The notes under the pieces: model-generated
Databases searched by the model: none
What the model was told of the DNA's origin: nothing
Seen by the model: the letters and a program-made list of their open reading frames with translations, nothing else
NCBI RefSeq assembly: GCF_037975245.1
Contig: NC_092580.1
Location: forward strand, 24,881,001 to 24,945,000
Direction: 5' to 3'
Length of the DNA stretch: 64,000 nt
Source: Apostichopus japonicus
Lineage: Eukaryota > Echinodermata > Holothuroidea > Aspidochirotida > Stichopodidae
Translations under genes and position numbers: made by a program
Part shown: one piece after another, positions 20,511-33,900 of the stretch
Layout of the letters: every line of letters starts with the position of its first letter
Numbering within the stretch: the first letter of the stretch is position 1

Positions 20511-20849
20511 CTATAAGTTTAAAGATAAGTCACCAAGAAAAAGTCTTTAGTTTTACCACGAAATGGAACTAAACGCTACATTGTTATAGCTGCAGTACAC
20601 CAGTGTACAGAATGGGATTTCGTGGAACCAGTCCATGTATTATCCGATTAACGAAAACAATTGGCGAATTTTAGCCAAATTTCTCTTCAAAGGCCAAGTC
20701 ATTCTGCTGTGATAAACTAATGAGTTGCTCCTGACAATTCCTCCTGGAGCTTCGGTGACTTCATTTTTCCATCCCCCCACCCCGATGTGCGTCACGAAAT
20801 ATGAAAATGAAAGAACTTTTCGACGAACATCCCGCTGCATTAATAACTC
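20511..20849. other. Non-coding or undetected 5' exons
   Basis: A minus-strand segment here (about 20680-20740) reads as protein-like EQLISLSQQNDLAFEEKFG but is followed by a stop with no usable donor. I do not call it an exon. Nothing else seen. Confidence 0.3.
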
Positions 20850-21191
20850 CGGTGAATGAATCTGGTGATAAATCTGAATCCTGGGATGAATTCTGGGATT
20901 AATCTGAATCCTGGGATGAATCCTGTGAAGGCTGTGATGAATCCTGTGATGAATCCTGGGATAAATCTGAATCCTGGAACGAATCCTATGATGTATCCTG
21001 GGATGAATCCTGTGATGAATCTGAATCCTGGGATGAATCCTGTGATGAATCTATTATCTAAATCCTCTGATGAATCCTGGGATGAGTCCTGTGATAAATC
21101 TTAATCCTGGGATGAATCCTGTGATGAATCCCAATCCTGGGATGAATCCTGTGATGAATCCTGGGATGAATCCTGTGATGAATCCTGGGAT
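20850..21191. repeat. GATGAATCCTG minisatellite
   Basis: About 340 bp of alternating GATGAATCCTGG, GATGAATCCTGT and GATAAATCTGAATCCTGG units, 12 and 18 bp long. The plus-strand frame MNPVMNLNPGMN follows from the repeat and is interrupted, so it is not taken as a gene. Confidence 0.92.
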
Positions 21192-21751
21192 AGCTTCAGG
21201 TTGGTAACTTTGCGATCCGCGTTATGGTGGCATACTCTTATTAGAGTCTATATCAATCCGCCCGATTGTTCGCCTTCAGGAAAAGTGCCAAAAAGCAACG
21301 GGGGAACATCTTTTGTGACCTGTTATCAATCATAATCTAGTTTTTATGGCTTGCATGTTGAAAAGCATCATTGGAAGTACATGTGGTGAGAAAAGTGGGT
21401 CAATTGAGGAAATTTTAGACCCCTTTAGGCCTCCCAGGAGCAGCGTAGGAAATTTGTTTACCAATGAGTGAAGAGGTTTGTTTACAAGTGACGAAAAGTT
21501 CCGGCTCGGAAAGCAAAAAATCTACATGGTCATGATACGGAAAATTGATAGTGCCATGAAAGGCCAACTTGTCAGCTATGCGGTGATGGGTAGCGTTTAG
21601 CTAGTGAAAACTTCTATCTAGACTTAGAGACCACATGACTGGGCGTATACTACCATAGGAACATAGACTTGTCAAATCGTTTCCTATGGAACGCCTAAAG
21701 GGCTGTAATTTTTTTGATAATTCACTATGTCGTCGAATAAAATTTGACTGA
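21192..21751. other. Left flank of the satellite array
   Basis: No gene recognised. CCATAGGAA (21653-21661) and TTCCTATGG (21681-21689) can form a 9-bp stem. The last 150 bp may belong to the ancestral SINE-like element whose other end became the satellite monomer (inference). Confidence 0.4.
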
Positions 21752-21813
21752 AACTGAGATATTAGGCCGATTAAGCTCCCCGTGTAGGCACTTGCTGTAA
21801 AAGATCGGCAAAA

Positions 21814-21821
21814 GACGTCAT
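21814..21821. promoter_or_regulatory. CRE-like site in each monomer
   Basis: GACGTCAT, with the minus strand reading ATGACGTC, matches seven or eight bases of the CREB/ATF site TGACGTCA apart from one edge base. It repeats every 165 bp. Binding is not implied by sequence alone. Confidence 0.3.
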
Positions 21822-21900
21822 CACCCGGGTTTCGAACCACGGATGCAAAAAAGAGGCTCGATCATCAGCTCGCACAGTGCGCCAAGCCATCGCGCCACTG
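21815..21900 (-). other. tRNA-like module of the satellite monomer (first copy)
   Basis: On the minus strand the monomer reads GTGGCGCGATGGCTTGGCGC and onward to CCCGGGTGATGAC. GGTTCGAAACC (21828-21838) fits the pol III B-box consensus GWTCRANNC. TGGCTTGGCGCA (21878-21889) is a weaker A-box candidate 39 bp upstream of it. This is the layout of a tRNA-derived SINE head. It does not fold into a good complete cloverleaf by eye, and a T-run lies between the boxes, so it is not annotated as a functional tRNA gene. The same module repeats in every monomer. Confidence 0.6.
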
Positions 21901-21932
21901 TATGGACTGAGATATTAGGTGGATTAACTAAT

Positions 21933-21967
21933 ACTTACAGCTCCCCGTGTAGGCACTTGCTGTAAAA
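21933..21967 (-). other. Micro-exon-like splice-site pair in each monomer (second copy shown)
   Basis: On the minus strand ATCTTTTACAG is followed by 21 nt (21939-21959) and then GTAAGTAT. This is a consensus acceptor, a 21-nt frame-preserving interval and a strong donor. The donor is missing in the first monomer and present in the others. Whether any transcript uses it is unknown. Confidence 0.35.
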
Positions 21968-24900
21968 GATCGGCAAAAGACGTCATCACCCGGGTTTCGA
22001 ACCACGGATGCAAAAGAGAGCCTCGATCATCAGCTCGCACAGTGCGCCAAGCCATCGCGCCACTGTATGGACTGAGATATTAGGTGGATTAACTAATACT
22101 TACAGCTCCCCGTGTAGGCACTTGCTGTAAAAGATCGGCAAAAGACGTCATCACCCGGGTTTCGAACCACGGATGCAAAAGAGAGCCTCGATCATCAGCT
22201 CGCACAGTGCGCCAAGCCATCGCGCCACGGTATGGACTGAGATATTAGGTGGATTAACTAATACTTACAGCTCCCCGTGTAGGCACTTGCTGTAAAAGAT
22301 CGGCAAAAGACGTCATCACCCGGGTTTCGAACCACGGATGCAAAAGAGAGCCTCGATCATCAGCTCGCACAGTGCGCCAAGCCATCGCGCCACGGTATGG
22401 ACTGAGATATTAGGTGGATTAACTAATACTTACAGCTCCCCGTGTAGGCACTTGCTGTAAAAGATCGGCAAAAGACGTCATCACCCGGGTTTCGAACCAC
22501 GGATGCAAAAGAGAGCCTCGATCATCAGCTCGCACAGTGCGCCAAGCCATCGCGCCACGGTATGGACTGAGATATTAGGTGGATTAACTAATACTTACAG
22601 CTCCCCGTGTAGGCACTTGCTGTAAAAGATCGGCAAAAGACGTCATCACCCGGGTTTCGAACCACGGATGCAAAAGAGAGCCTCGATCATCAGCTCGCAC
22701 AGTGCGCCAAGCCATCGCGCCACGGTATGGACTGAGATATTAGGTGGATTAACTAATACTTACAGCTCCCCGTGTAGGCACTTGCTGTAAAAGATCGGCA
22801 AAAGACGTCATCACCCGGGTTTCGAACCACGGATGCAAAAGAGAGCCTCGATCATCAGCTCGCACAGTGCGCCAAGCCATCGCGCCACTGTATGGACTGA
22901 GATATTAGGTGGATTAACTAATACTTACAGCTCCCCGTGTAGGCACTTGCTGTAAAAGATCGGCAAAAGACGTCATCACCCGGGTTTCGAACCACGGATG
23001 CAAAAGAGAGCCTCGATCATCAGCTCGCACAGTGCGCCAAGCCATCGCGCCACGGTATGGACTGAGATATTAGGTGGATTAACTAATACTTACAGCTCCC
23101 CGTGTAGGCACTTGCTGTAAAAGATCGGCAAAAGACGTCATCACCCGGGTTTCGAACCACGGATGCAAAAGAGAGCCTCGATCATCAGCTCGCACAGTGC
23201 GCCAAGCCATCGCGCCACGGTATGGACTGAGATATTAGGTGGATTAACTAATACTTACAGCTCCCCGTGTAGGCACTTGCTGTAAAAGATCGGCAAAAGA
23301 CGTCATCACCCGGGTTTCGAACCACGGATGCAAAAGAGAGCCTCGATCATCAGCTCGCACAGTGCGCCAAGCCATCGCGCCACGGTATGGACTGAGATAT
23401 TAGGTGGATTAACTAATACTTACAGCTCCCCGTGTAGGCACTTGCTGTAAAAGATCGGCAAAAGACGTCATCACCCGGGTTTCGAACCACGGATGCAAAA
23501 GAGAGCCTCGATCATCAGCTCGCACAGTGCGCCAAGCCATCGCGCCACGGTATGGACTGAGATATTAGGTGGATTAACTAATACTTACAGCTCCCCGTGT
23601 AGGCACTTGCTGTAAAAGATCGGCAAAAGACGTCATCACCCGGGTTTCGAACCACGGATGCAAAAGAGAGCCTCGATCATCAGCTCGCACAGTGCGCCAA
23701 GCCATCGCGCCACGGTATGGACTGAGATATTAGGTGGATTAACTAATACTTACAGCTCCCCGTGTAGGCACTTGCTGTAAAAGATCGGCAAAAGACGTCA
23801 TCACCCGGGTTTCGAACCACGGATGCAAAAGAGAGCCTCGATCATCAGCTCGCACAGTGCGCCAAGCCATCGCGCCACGGTATGGACTGAGATATTAGGT
23901 GGATTAACTAATACTTACAGCTCCCCGTGTAGGCACTTGCTGTAAAAGATCGGCAAAAGACGTCATCACCCGGGTTTCGAACCACGGATGCAAAAGAGAG
24001 CCTCGATCATCAGCTCGCACAGTGCGCCAAGCCATCGCGCCACGGTATGGACTGAGATATTAGGTGGATTAACTAATACTTACAGCTCCCCGTGTAGGCA
24101 CTTGCTGTAAAAGATCGGCAAAAGACGTCATCACCCGGGTTTCGAACCACGGATGCAAAAGAGAGCCTCGATCATCAGCTCGCACAGTGCGCCAAGCCAT
24201 CGCGCCACGGTATGGACTGAGATATTAGGTGGATTAACTAATACTTACAGCTCCCCGTGTAGGCACTTGCTGTAAAAGATCGGCAAAAGACGTCATCACC
24301 CGGGTTTCGAACCACGGATGCAAAAGAGAGCCTCGATCATCAGCTCGCACAGTGCGCCAAGCCATCGCGCCACGGTATGGACTGAGATATTAGGTGGATT
24401 AACTAATACTTACAGCTCCCCGTGTAGGCACTTGCTGTAAAAGATCGGCAAAAGACGTCATCACCCGGGTTTCGAACCACGGATGCAAAAGAGAGCCTCG
24501 ATCATCAGCTCGCACAGTGCGCCAAGCCATCGCGCCACGGTATGGACTGAGATATTAGGTGGATTAACTAATACTTACAGCTCCCCGTGTAGGCACTTGC
24601 TGTAAAAGATCGGCAAAAGACGTCATCACCCGGGTTTCGAACCACGGATGCAAAAAAGAGGCTCGATCATCAGCTCGCACAGTGCGCCAAGCCATCGCGC
24701 CACTGTATGGACTGAGATATTAGGTGGATTAACTAATACTTACAGCTCCCCGTGTAGGCACTTGCTGTAAAAGATCGGCAAAAGACGTCATCACCCGGGT
24801 TTCGAACCACGGATGCAAAAGAGAGCCTCGATCATCAGCTCGCACAGTGCGCCAAGCCATCGCGCCACTGTATGGACTGAGATATTAGGTGGATTAACTA

Positions 24901-27900
24901 ATACTTACAGCTCCCCGTGTAGGCACTTGCTGTAAAAGATCGGCAAAAGACGTCATCACCCGGGTTTCGAACCACGGATGCAAAAAAGAGGCTCGATCAT
25001 CAGCTCGCACAGTGCGCCAAGCCATCGCGCCACTGTATGGACTGAGATATTAGGTGGATTAACTAATACTTACAGCTCCCCGTGTAGGCACTTGCTGTAA
25101 AAGATCGGCAAAAGACGTCATCACCCGGGTTTCGAACCACGGATGCAAAAGAGAGCCTCGATCATCAGCTCGCACAGTGCGCCAAGCCATCGCGCCACTG
25201 TATGGACTGAGATATTAGGTGGATTAACTAATACTTACAGCTCCCCGTGTAGGCACTTGCTGTAAAAGATCGGCAAAAGACGTCATCACCCGGGTTTCGA
25301 ACCACGGATGCAAAAGAGAGCCTCGATCATCAGCTCGCACAGTGCGCCAAGCCATCGCGCCACGGTATGGACTGAGATATTAGGTGGATTAACTAATACT
25401 TACAGCTCCCCGTGTAGGCACTTGCTGTAAAAGATCGGCAAAAGACGTCATCACCCGGGTTTCGAACCACGGATGCAAAAGAGAGCCTCGATCATCAGCT
25501 CGCACAGTGCGCCAAGCCATCGCGCCACGGTATGGACTGAGATATTAGGTGGATTAACTAATACTTACAGCTCCCCGTGTAGGCACTTGCTGTAAAAGAT
25601 CGGCAAAAGACGTCATCACCCGGGTTTCGAACCACGGATGCAAAAGAGAGCCTCGATCATCAGCTCGCACAGTGCGCCAAGCCATCGCGCCACGGTATGG
25701 ACTGAGATATTAGGTGGATTAACTAATACTTACAGCTCCCCGTGTAGGCACTTGCTGTAAAAGATCGGCAAAAGACGTCATCACCCGGGTTTCGAACCAC
25801 GGATGCAAAAGAGAGCCTCGATCATCAGCTCGCACAGTGCGCCAAGCCATCGCGCCACGGTATGGACTGAGATATTAGGTGGATTAACTAATACTTACAG
25901 CTCCCCGTGTAGGCACTTGCTGTAAAAGATCGGCAAAAGACGTCATCACCCGGGTTTCGAACCACGGATGCAAAAGAGAGCCTCGATCATCAGCTCGCAC
26001 AGTGCGCCAAGCCATCGCGCCACGGTATGGACTGAGATATTAGGTGGATTAACTAATACTTACAGCTCCCCGTGTAGGCACTTGCTGTAAAAGATCGGCA
26101 AAAGACGTCATCACCCGGGTTTCGAACCACGGATGCAAAAGAGAGCCTCGATCATCAGCTCGCACAGTGCGCCAAGCCATCGCGCCACGGTATGGACTGA
26201 GATATTAGGTGGATTAACTAATACTTACAGCTCCCCGTGTAGGCACTTGCTGTAAAAGATCGGCAAAAGACGTCATCACCCGGGTTTCGAACCACGGATG
26301 CAAAAGAGAGCCTCGATCATCAGCTCGCACAGTGCGCCAAGCCATCGCGCCACGGTATGGACTGAGATATTAGGTGGATTAACTAATACTTACAGCTCCC
26401 CGTGTAGGCACTTGCTGTAAAAGATCGGCAAAAGACGTCATCACCCGGGTTTCGAACCACGGATGCAAAAGAGAGCCTCGATCATCAGCTCGCACAGTGC
26501 GCCAAGCCATCGCGCCACGGTATGGACTGAGATATTAGGTGGATTAACTAATACTTACAGCTCCCCGTGTAGGCACTTGCTGTAAAAGATCGGCAAAAGA
26601 CGTCATCACCCGGGTTTCGAACCACGGATGCAAAAGAGAGCCTCGATCATCAGCTCGCACAGTGCGCCAAGCCATCGCGCCACGGTATGGACTGAGATAT
26701 TAGGTGGATTAACTAATACTTACAGCTCCCCGTGTAGGCACTTGCTGTAAAAGATCGGCAAAAGACGTCATCACCCGGGTTTCGAACCACGGATGCAAAA
26801 GAGAGCCTCGATCATCAGCTCGCACAGTGCGCCAAGCCATCGCGCCACGGTATGGACTGAGATATTAGGTGGATTAACTAATACTTACAGCTCCCCGTGT
26901 AGGCACTTGCTGTAAAAGATCGGCAAAAGACGTCATCACCCGGGTTTCGAACCACGGATGCAAAAAAGAGGCTCGATCATCAGCTCGCACAGTGCGCCAA
27001 GCCATCGCGCCACTGTATGGACTGAGATATTAGGTGGATTAACTAATACTTACAGCTCCCCGTGTAGGCACTTGCTGTAAAAGATCGGCAAAAGACGTCA
27101 TCACCCGGGTTTCGAACCACGGATGCAAAAGAGAGCCTCGATCATCAGCTCGCACAGTGCGCCAAGCCATCGCGCCACTGTATGGACTGAGATATTAGGT
27201 GGATTAACTAATACTTACAGCTCCCCGTGTAGGCACTTGCTGTAAAAGATCGGCAAAAGACGTCATCACCCGGGTTTCGAACCACGGATGCAAAAGAGAG
27301 CCTCGATCATCAGCTCGCACAGTGCGCCAAGCCATCGCGCCACGGTATGGACTGAGATATTAGGTGGATTAACTAATACTTACAGCTCCCCGTGTAGGCA
27401 CTTGCTGTAAAAGATCGGCAAAAGACGTCATCACCCGGGTTTCGAACCACGGATGCAAAAGAGAGCCTCGATCATCAGCTCGCACAGTGCGCCAAGCCAT
27501 CGCGCCACGGTATGGACTGAGATATTAGGTGGATTAACTAATACTTACAGCTCCCCGTGTAGGCACTTGCTGTAAAAGATCGGCAAAAGACGTCATCACC
27601 CGGGTTTCGAACCACGGATGCAAAAGAGAGCCTCGATCATCAGCTCGCACAGTGCGCCAAGCCATCGCGCCACGGTATGGACTGAGATATTAGGTGGATT
27701 AACTAATACTTACAGCTCCCCGTGTAGGCACTTGCTGTAAAAGATCGGCAAAAGACGTCATCACCCGGGTTTCGAACCACGGATGCAAAAGAGAGCCTCG
27801 ATCATCAGCTCGCACAGTGCGCCAAGCCATCGCGCCACGGTATGGACTGAGATATTAGGTGGATTAACTAATACTTACAGCTCCCCGTGTAGGCACTTGC

Positions 27901-30900
27901 TGTAAAAGATCGGCAAAAGACGTCATCACCCGGGTTTCGAACCACGGATGCAAAAGAGAGCCTCGATCATCAGCTCGCACAGTGCGCCAAGCCATCGCGC
28001 CACGGTATGGACTGAGATATTAGGTGGATTAACTAATACTTACAGCTCCCCGTGTAGGCACTTGCTGTAAAAGATCGGCAAAAGACGTCATCACCCGGGT
28101 TTCGAACCACGGATGCAAAAAAGAGGCTCGATCATCAGCTCGCACAGTGCGCCAAGCCATCGCGCCACTGTATGGACTGAGATATTAGGTGGATTAACTA
28201 ATACTTACAGCTCCCCGTGTAGGCACTTGCTGTAAAAGATCGGCAAAAGACGTCATCACCCGGGTTTCGAACCACGGATGCAAAAGAGAGCCTCGATCAT
28301 CAGCTCGCACAGTGCGCCAAGCCATCGCGCCACTGTATGGACTGAGATATTAGGTGGATTAACTAATACTTACAGCTCCCCGTGTAGGCACTTGCTGTAA
28401 AAGATCGGCAAAAGACGTCATCACCCGGGTTTCGAACCACGGATGCAAAAGAGAGCCTCGATCATCAGCTCGCACAGTGCGCCAAGCCATCGCGCCACGG
28501 TATGGACTGAGATATTAGGTGGATTAACTAATACTTACAGCTCCCCGTGTAGGCACTTGCTGTAAAAGATCGGCAAAAGACGTCATCACCCGGGTTTCGA
28601 ACCACGGATGCAAAAGAGAGCCTCGATCATCAGCTCGCACAGTGCGCCAAGCCATCGCGCCACGGTATGGACTGAGATATTAGGTGGATTAACTAATACT
28701 TACAGCTCCCCGTGTAGGCACTTGCTGTAAAAGATCGGCAAAAGACGTCATCACCCGGGTTTCGAACCACGGATGCAAAAGAGAGCCTCGATCATCAGCT
28801 CGCACAGTGCGCCAAGCCATCGCGCCACGGTATGGACTGAGATATTAGGTGGATTAACTAATACTTACAGCTCCCCGTGTAGGCACTTGCTGTAAAAGAT
28901 CGGCAAAAGACGTCATCACCCGGGTTTCGAACCACGGATGCAAAAGAGAGCCTCGATCATCAGCTCGCACAGTGCGCCAAGCCATCGCGCCACGGTATGG
29001 ACTGAGATATTAGGTGGATTAACTAATACTTACAGCTCCCCGTGTAGGCACTTGCTGTAAAAGATCGGCAAAAGACGTCATCACCCGGGTTTCGAACCAC
29101 GGATGCAAAAGAGAGCCTCGATCATCAGCTCGCACAGTGCGCCAAGCCATCGCGCCACGGTATGGACTGAGATATTAGGTGGATTAACTAATACTTACAG
29201 CTCCCCGTGTAGGCACTTGCTGTAAAAGATCGGCAAAAGACGTCATCACCCGGGTTTCGAACCACGGATGCAAAAGAGAGCCTCGATCATCAGCTCGCAC
29301 AGTGCGCCAAGCCATCGCGCCACGGTATGGACTGAGATATTAGGTGGATTAACTAATACTTACAGCTCCCCGTGTAGGCACTTGCTGTAAAAGATCGGCA
29401 AAAGACGTCATCACCCGGGTTTCGAACCACGGATGCAAAAGAGAGCCTCGATCATCAGCTCGCACAGTGCGCCAAGCCATCGCGCCACGGTATGGACTGA
29501 GATATTAGGTGGATTAACTAATACTTACAGCTCCCCGTGTAGGCACTTGCTGTAAAAGATCGGCAAAAGACGTCATCACCCGGGTTTCGAACCACGGATG
29601 CAAAAGAGAGCCTCGATCATCAGCTCGCACAGTGCGCCAAGCCATCGCGCCACGGTATGGACTGAGATATTAGGTGGATTAACTAATACTTACAGCTCCC
29701 CGTGTAGGCACTTGCTGTAAAAGATCGGCAAAAGACGTCATCACCCGGGTTTCGAACCACGGATGCAAAAAAGAGGCTCGATCATCAGCTCGCACAGTGC
29801 GCCAAGCCATCGCGCCACTGTATGGACTGAGATATTAGGTGGATTAACTAATACTTACAGCTCCCCGTGTAGGCACTTGCTGTAAAAGATCGGCAAAAGA
29901 CGTCATCACCCGGGTTTCGAACCACGGATGCAAAAGAGAGCCTCGATCATCAGCTCGCACAGTGCGCCAAGCCATCGCGCCACTGTATGGACTGAGATAT
30001 TAGGTGGATTAACTAATACTTACAGCTCCCCGTGTAGGCACTTGCTGTAAAAGATCGGCAAAAGACGTCATCACCCGGGTTTCGAACCACGGATGCAAAA
30101 GAGAGCCTCGATCATCAGCTCGCACAGTGCGCCAAGCCATCGCGCCACGGTATGGACTGAGATATTAGGTGGATTAACTAATACTTACAGCTCCCCGTGT
30201 AGGCACTTGCTGTAAAAGATCGGCAAAAGACGTCATCACCCGGGTTTCGAACCACGGATGCAAAAGAGAGCCTCGATCATCAGCTCGCACAGTGCGCCAA
30301 GCCATCGCGCCACGGTATGGACTGAGATATTAGGTGGATTAACTAATACTTACAGCTCCCCGTGTAGGCACTTGCTGTAAAAGATCGGCAAAAGACGTCA
30401 TCACCCGGGTTTCGAACCACGGATGCAAAAGAGAGCCTCGATCATCAGCTCGCACAGTGCGCCAAGCCATCGCGCCACGGTATGGACTGAGATATTAGGT
30501 GGATTAACTAATACTTACAGCTCCCCGTGTAGGCACTTGCTGTAAAAGATCGGCAAAAGACGTCATCACCCGGGTTTCGAACCACGGATGCAAAAGAGAG
30601 CCTCGATCATCAGCTCGCACAGTGCGCCAAGCCATCGCGCCACGGTATGGACTGAGATATTAGGTGGATTAACTAATACTTACAGCTCCCCGTGTAGGCA
30701 CTTGCTGTAAAAGATCGGCAAAAGACGTCATCACCCGGGTTTCGAACCACGGATGCAAAAGAGAGCCTCGATCATCAGCTCGCACAGTGCGCCAAGCCAT
30801 CGCGCCACGGTATGGACTGAGATATTAGGTGGATTAACTAATACTTACAGCTCCCCGTGTAGGCACTTGCTGTAAAAGATCGGCAAAAGACGTCATCACC

Positions 30901-33900
30901 CGGGTTTCGAACCACGGATGCAAAAGAGAGCCTCGATCATCAGCTCGCACAGTGCGCCAAGCCATCGCGCCACGGTATGGACTGAGATATTAGGTGGATT
31001 AACTAATACTTACAGCTCCCCGTGTAGGCACTTGCTGTAAAAGATCGGCAAAAGACGTCATCACCCGGGTTTCGAACCACGGATGCAAAAGAGAGCCTCG
31101 ATCATCAGCTCGCACAGTGCGCCAAGCCATCGCGCCACGGTATGGACTGAGATATTAGGTGGATTAACTAATACTTACAGCTCCCCGTGTAGGCACTTGC
31201 TGTAAAAGATCGGCAAAAGACGTCATCACCCGGGTTTCGAACCACGGATGCAAAAGAAGGCCTCGATCATCAGCTCGCACAGTGCGCCAAGCCATCGCGC
31301 CACGGTATGGACTGAGATATTAGGTGGATTAACTAATACTTACAGCTCCCCGTGTAGGCACTTGCTGTAAAAGATCGGCAAAAGACGTCATCACCCGGGT
31401 TTCGAACCACGGATGCAAAAGAGAGCCTCGATCATCAGCTCGCACAGTGCGCCAAGCCATCGCGCCACGGTATGGACTGAGATATTAGGTGGATTAACTA
31501 ATACTTACAGCTCCCCGTGTAGGCACTTGCTGTAAAAGATCGGCAAAAGACGTCATCACCCGGGTTTCGAACCACGGATGCAAAAGAGAGCCTCGATCAT
31601 CAGCTCGCACAGTGCGCCAAGCCATCGCGCCACGGTATGGACTGAGATATTAGGTGGATTAACTAATACTTACAGCTCCCCGTGTAGGCACTTGCTGTAA
31701 AAGATCGGCAAAAGACGTCATCACCCGGGTTTCGAACCACGGATGCAAAAGAGAGCCTCGATCATCAGCTCGCACAGTGCGCCAAGCCATCGCGCCACGG
31801 TATGGACTGAGATACTAGGTGGATTAACTAATACTTACAGCTCCCCGTGTAGGCACTTGCTGTAAAAGATCGGCAAAAGACGTCATCACCCGGGTTTCGA
31901 ACCACGGATGCAAAAGAGAGCCTCGATCATCAGCTCGCACAGTGCGCCAAGCCATCGCGCCACGGTATGGACTGAGATATTAGGTGGATTAACTAATACT
32001 TACAGCTCCCCGTGTAGGCACTTGCTGTAAAAGATCGGCAAAAGACGTCATCACCCGGGTTTCGAACCACGGATGCAAAAGAGAGCCTCGATCATCAGCT
32101 CGCACAGTGCGCCAAGCCATCGCGCCACGGTATGGACTGAGATATTAGGTGGATTAACTAATACTTACAGCTCCCCGTGTAGGCACTTGCTGTAAAAGAT
32201 CGGCAAAAGACGTCATCACCCGGGTTTCGAACCACGGATGCAAAAGAGAGCCTCGATCATCAGCTCGCACAGTGCGCCAAGCCATCGCGCCACGGTATGG
32301 ACTGAGATATTAGGTGGATTAACTAATACTTACAGCTCCCCGTGTAGGCACTTGCTGTAAAAGATCGGCAAAAGACGTCATCACCCGGGTTTCGAACCAC
32401 GGATGCAAAAGAGAGCCTCGATCATCAGCTCGCACAGTGCGCCAAGCCATCGCGCCACGGTATGGACTGAGATATTAGGTGGATTAACTAATACTTACAG
32501 CTCCCCGTGTAGGCACTTGCTGTAAAAGATCGGCAAAAGACGTCATCACCCGGGTTTCGAACCACGGATGCAAAAGAGAGCCTCGATCATCAGCTCGCAC
32601 AGTGCGCCAAGCCATCGCGCCACGGTATGGACTGAGATATTAGGTGGATTAACTAATACTTACAGCTCCCCGTGTAGGCACTTGCTGTAAAAGATCGGCA
32701 AAAGACGTCATCACCCGGGTTTCGAACCACGGATGCAAAAGAGAGCCTCGATCATCAGCTCGCACAGTGCGCCAAGCCATCGCGCCACGGTATGGACTGA
32801 GATATTAGGTGGATTAACTAATACTTACAGCTCCCCGTGTAGGCACTTGCTGTAAAAGATCGGCAAAAGACGTCATCACCCGGGTTTCGAACCACGGATG
32901 CAAAAGAGAGCCTCGATCATCAGCTCGCACAGTGCGCCAAGCCATCGCGCCACGGTATGGACTGAGATATTAGGTGGATTAACTAATACTTACAGCTCCC
33001 CGTGTAGGCACTTGCTGTAAAAGATCGGCAAAAGACGTCATCACCCGGGTTTCGAACCACGGATGCAAAAGAGAGCCTCGATCATCAGCTCGCACAGTGC
33101 GCCAAGCCATCGCGCCACGGTATGGACTGAGATATTAGGTGGATTAACTAATACTTACAGCTCCCCGTGTAGGCACTTGCTGTAAAAGATCGGCAAAAGA
33201 CGTCATCACCCGGGTTTCGAACCACGGATGCAAAAGAGAGCCTCGATCATCAGCTCGCACAGTGCGCCAAGCCATCGCGCCACGGTATGGACTGAGATAT
33301 TAGGTGGATTAACTAATACTTACAGCTCCCCGTGTAGGCACTTGCTGTAAAAGATCGGCAAAAGACGTCATCACCCGGGTTTCGAACCACGGATGCAAAA
33401 GAGAGCCTCGATCATCAGCTCGCACAGTGCGCCAAGCCATCGCGCCACGGTATGGACTGAGATATTAGGTGGATTAACTAATACTTACAGCTCCCCGTGT
33501 AGGCACTTGCTGTAAAAGATCGGCAAAAGACGTCATCACCCGGGTTTCGAACCACGGATGCAAAAGAGAGCCTCGATCATCAGCTCGCACAGTGCGCCAA
33601 GCCATCGCGCCACGGTATGGACTGAGATATTAGGTGGATTAACTAATACTTACAGCTCCCCGTGTAGGCACTTGCTGTAAAAGATCGGCAAAAGACGTCA
33701 TCACCCGGGTTTCGAACCACGGATGCAAAAGAGAGCCTCGATCATCAGCTCGCACAGTGCGCCAAGCCATCGCGCCACGGTATGGACTGAGATATTAGGT
33801 GGATTAACTAATACTTACAGCTCCCCGTGTAGGCACTTGCTGTAAAAGATCGGCAAAAGACGTCATCACCCGGGTTTCGAACCACGGATGCAAAAGAGAG

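Noticed and set aside
20640-20840. 66-codon minus-strand frame and an overlapping protein-like stretch
   Set aside because: Stops interrupt it and no donor is present; it cannot be joined to exon A in phase.
20856-21104. MNPVMNLNPG-repeat protein
   Set aside because: It is a by-product of the GATGAATCCTG minisatellite, with irregular unit lengths that break the frame.
21601-21840. 79-codon minus-strand frame at the satellite edge
   Set aside because: It spans the monomer/flank junction and shows no domain or splice support.
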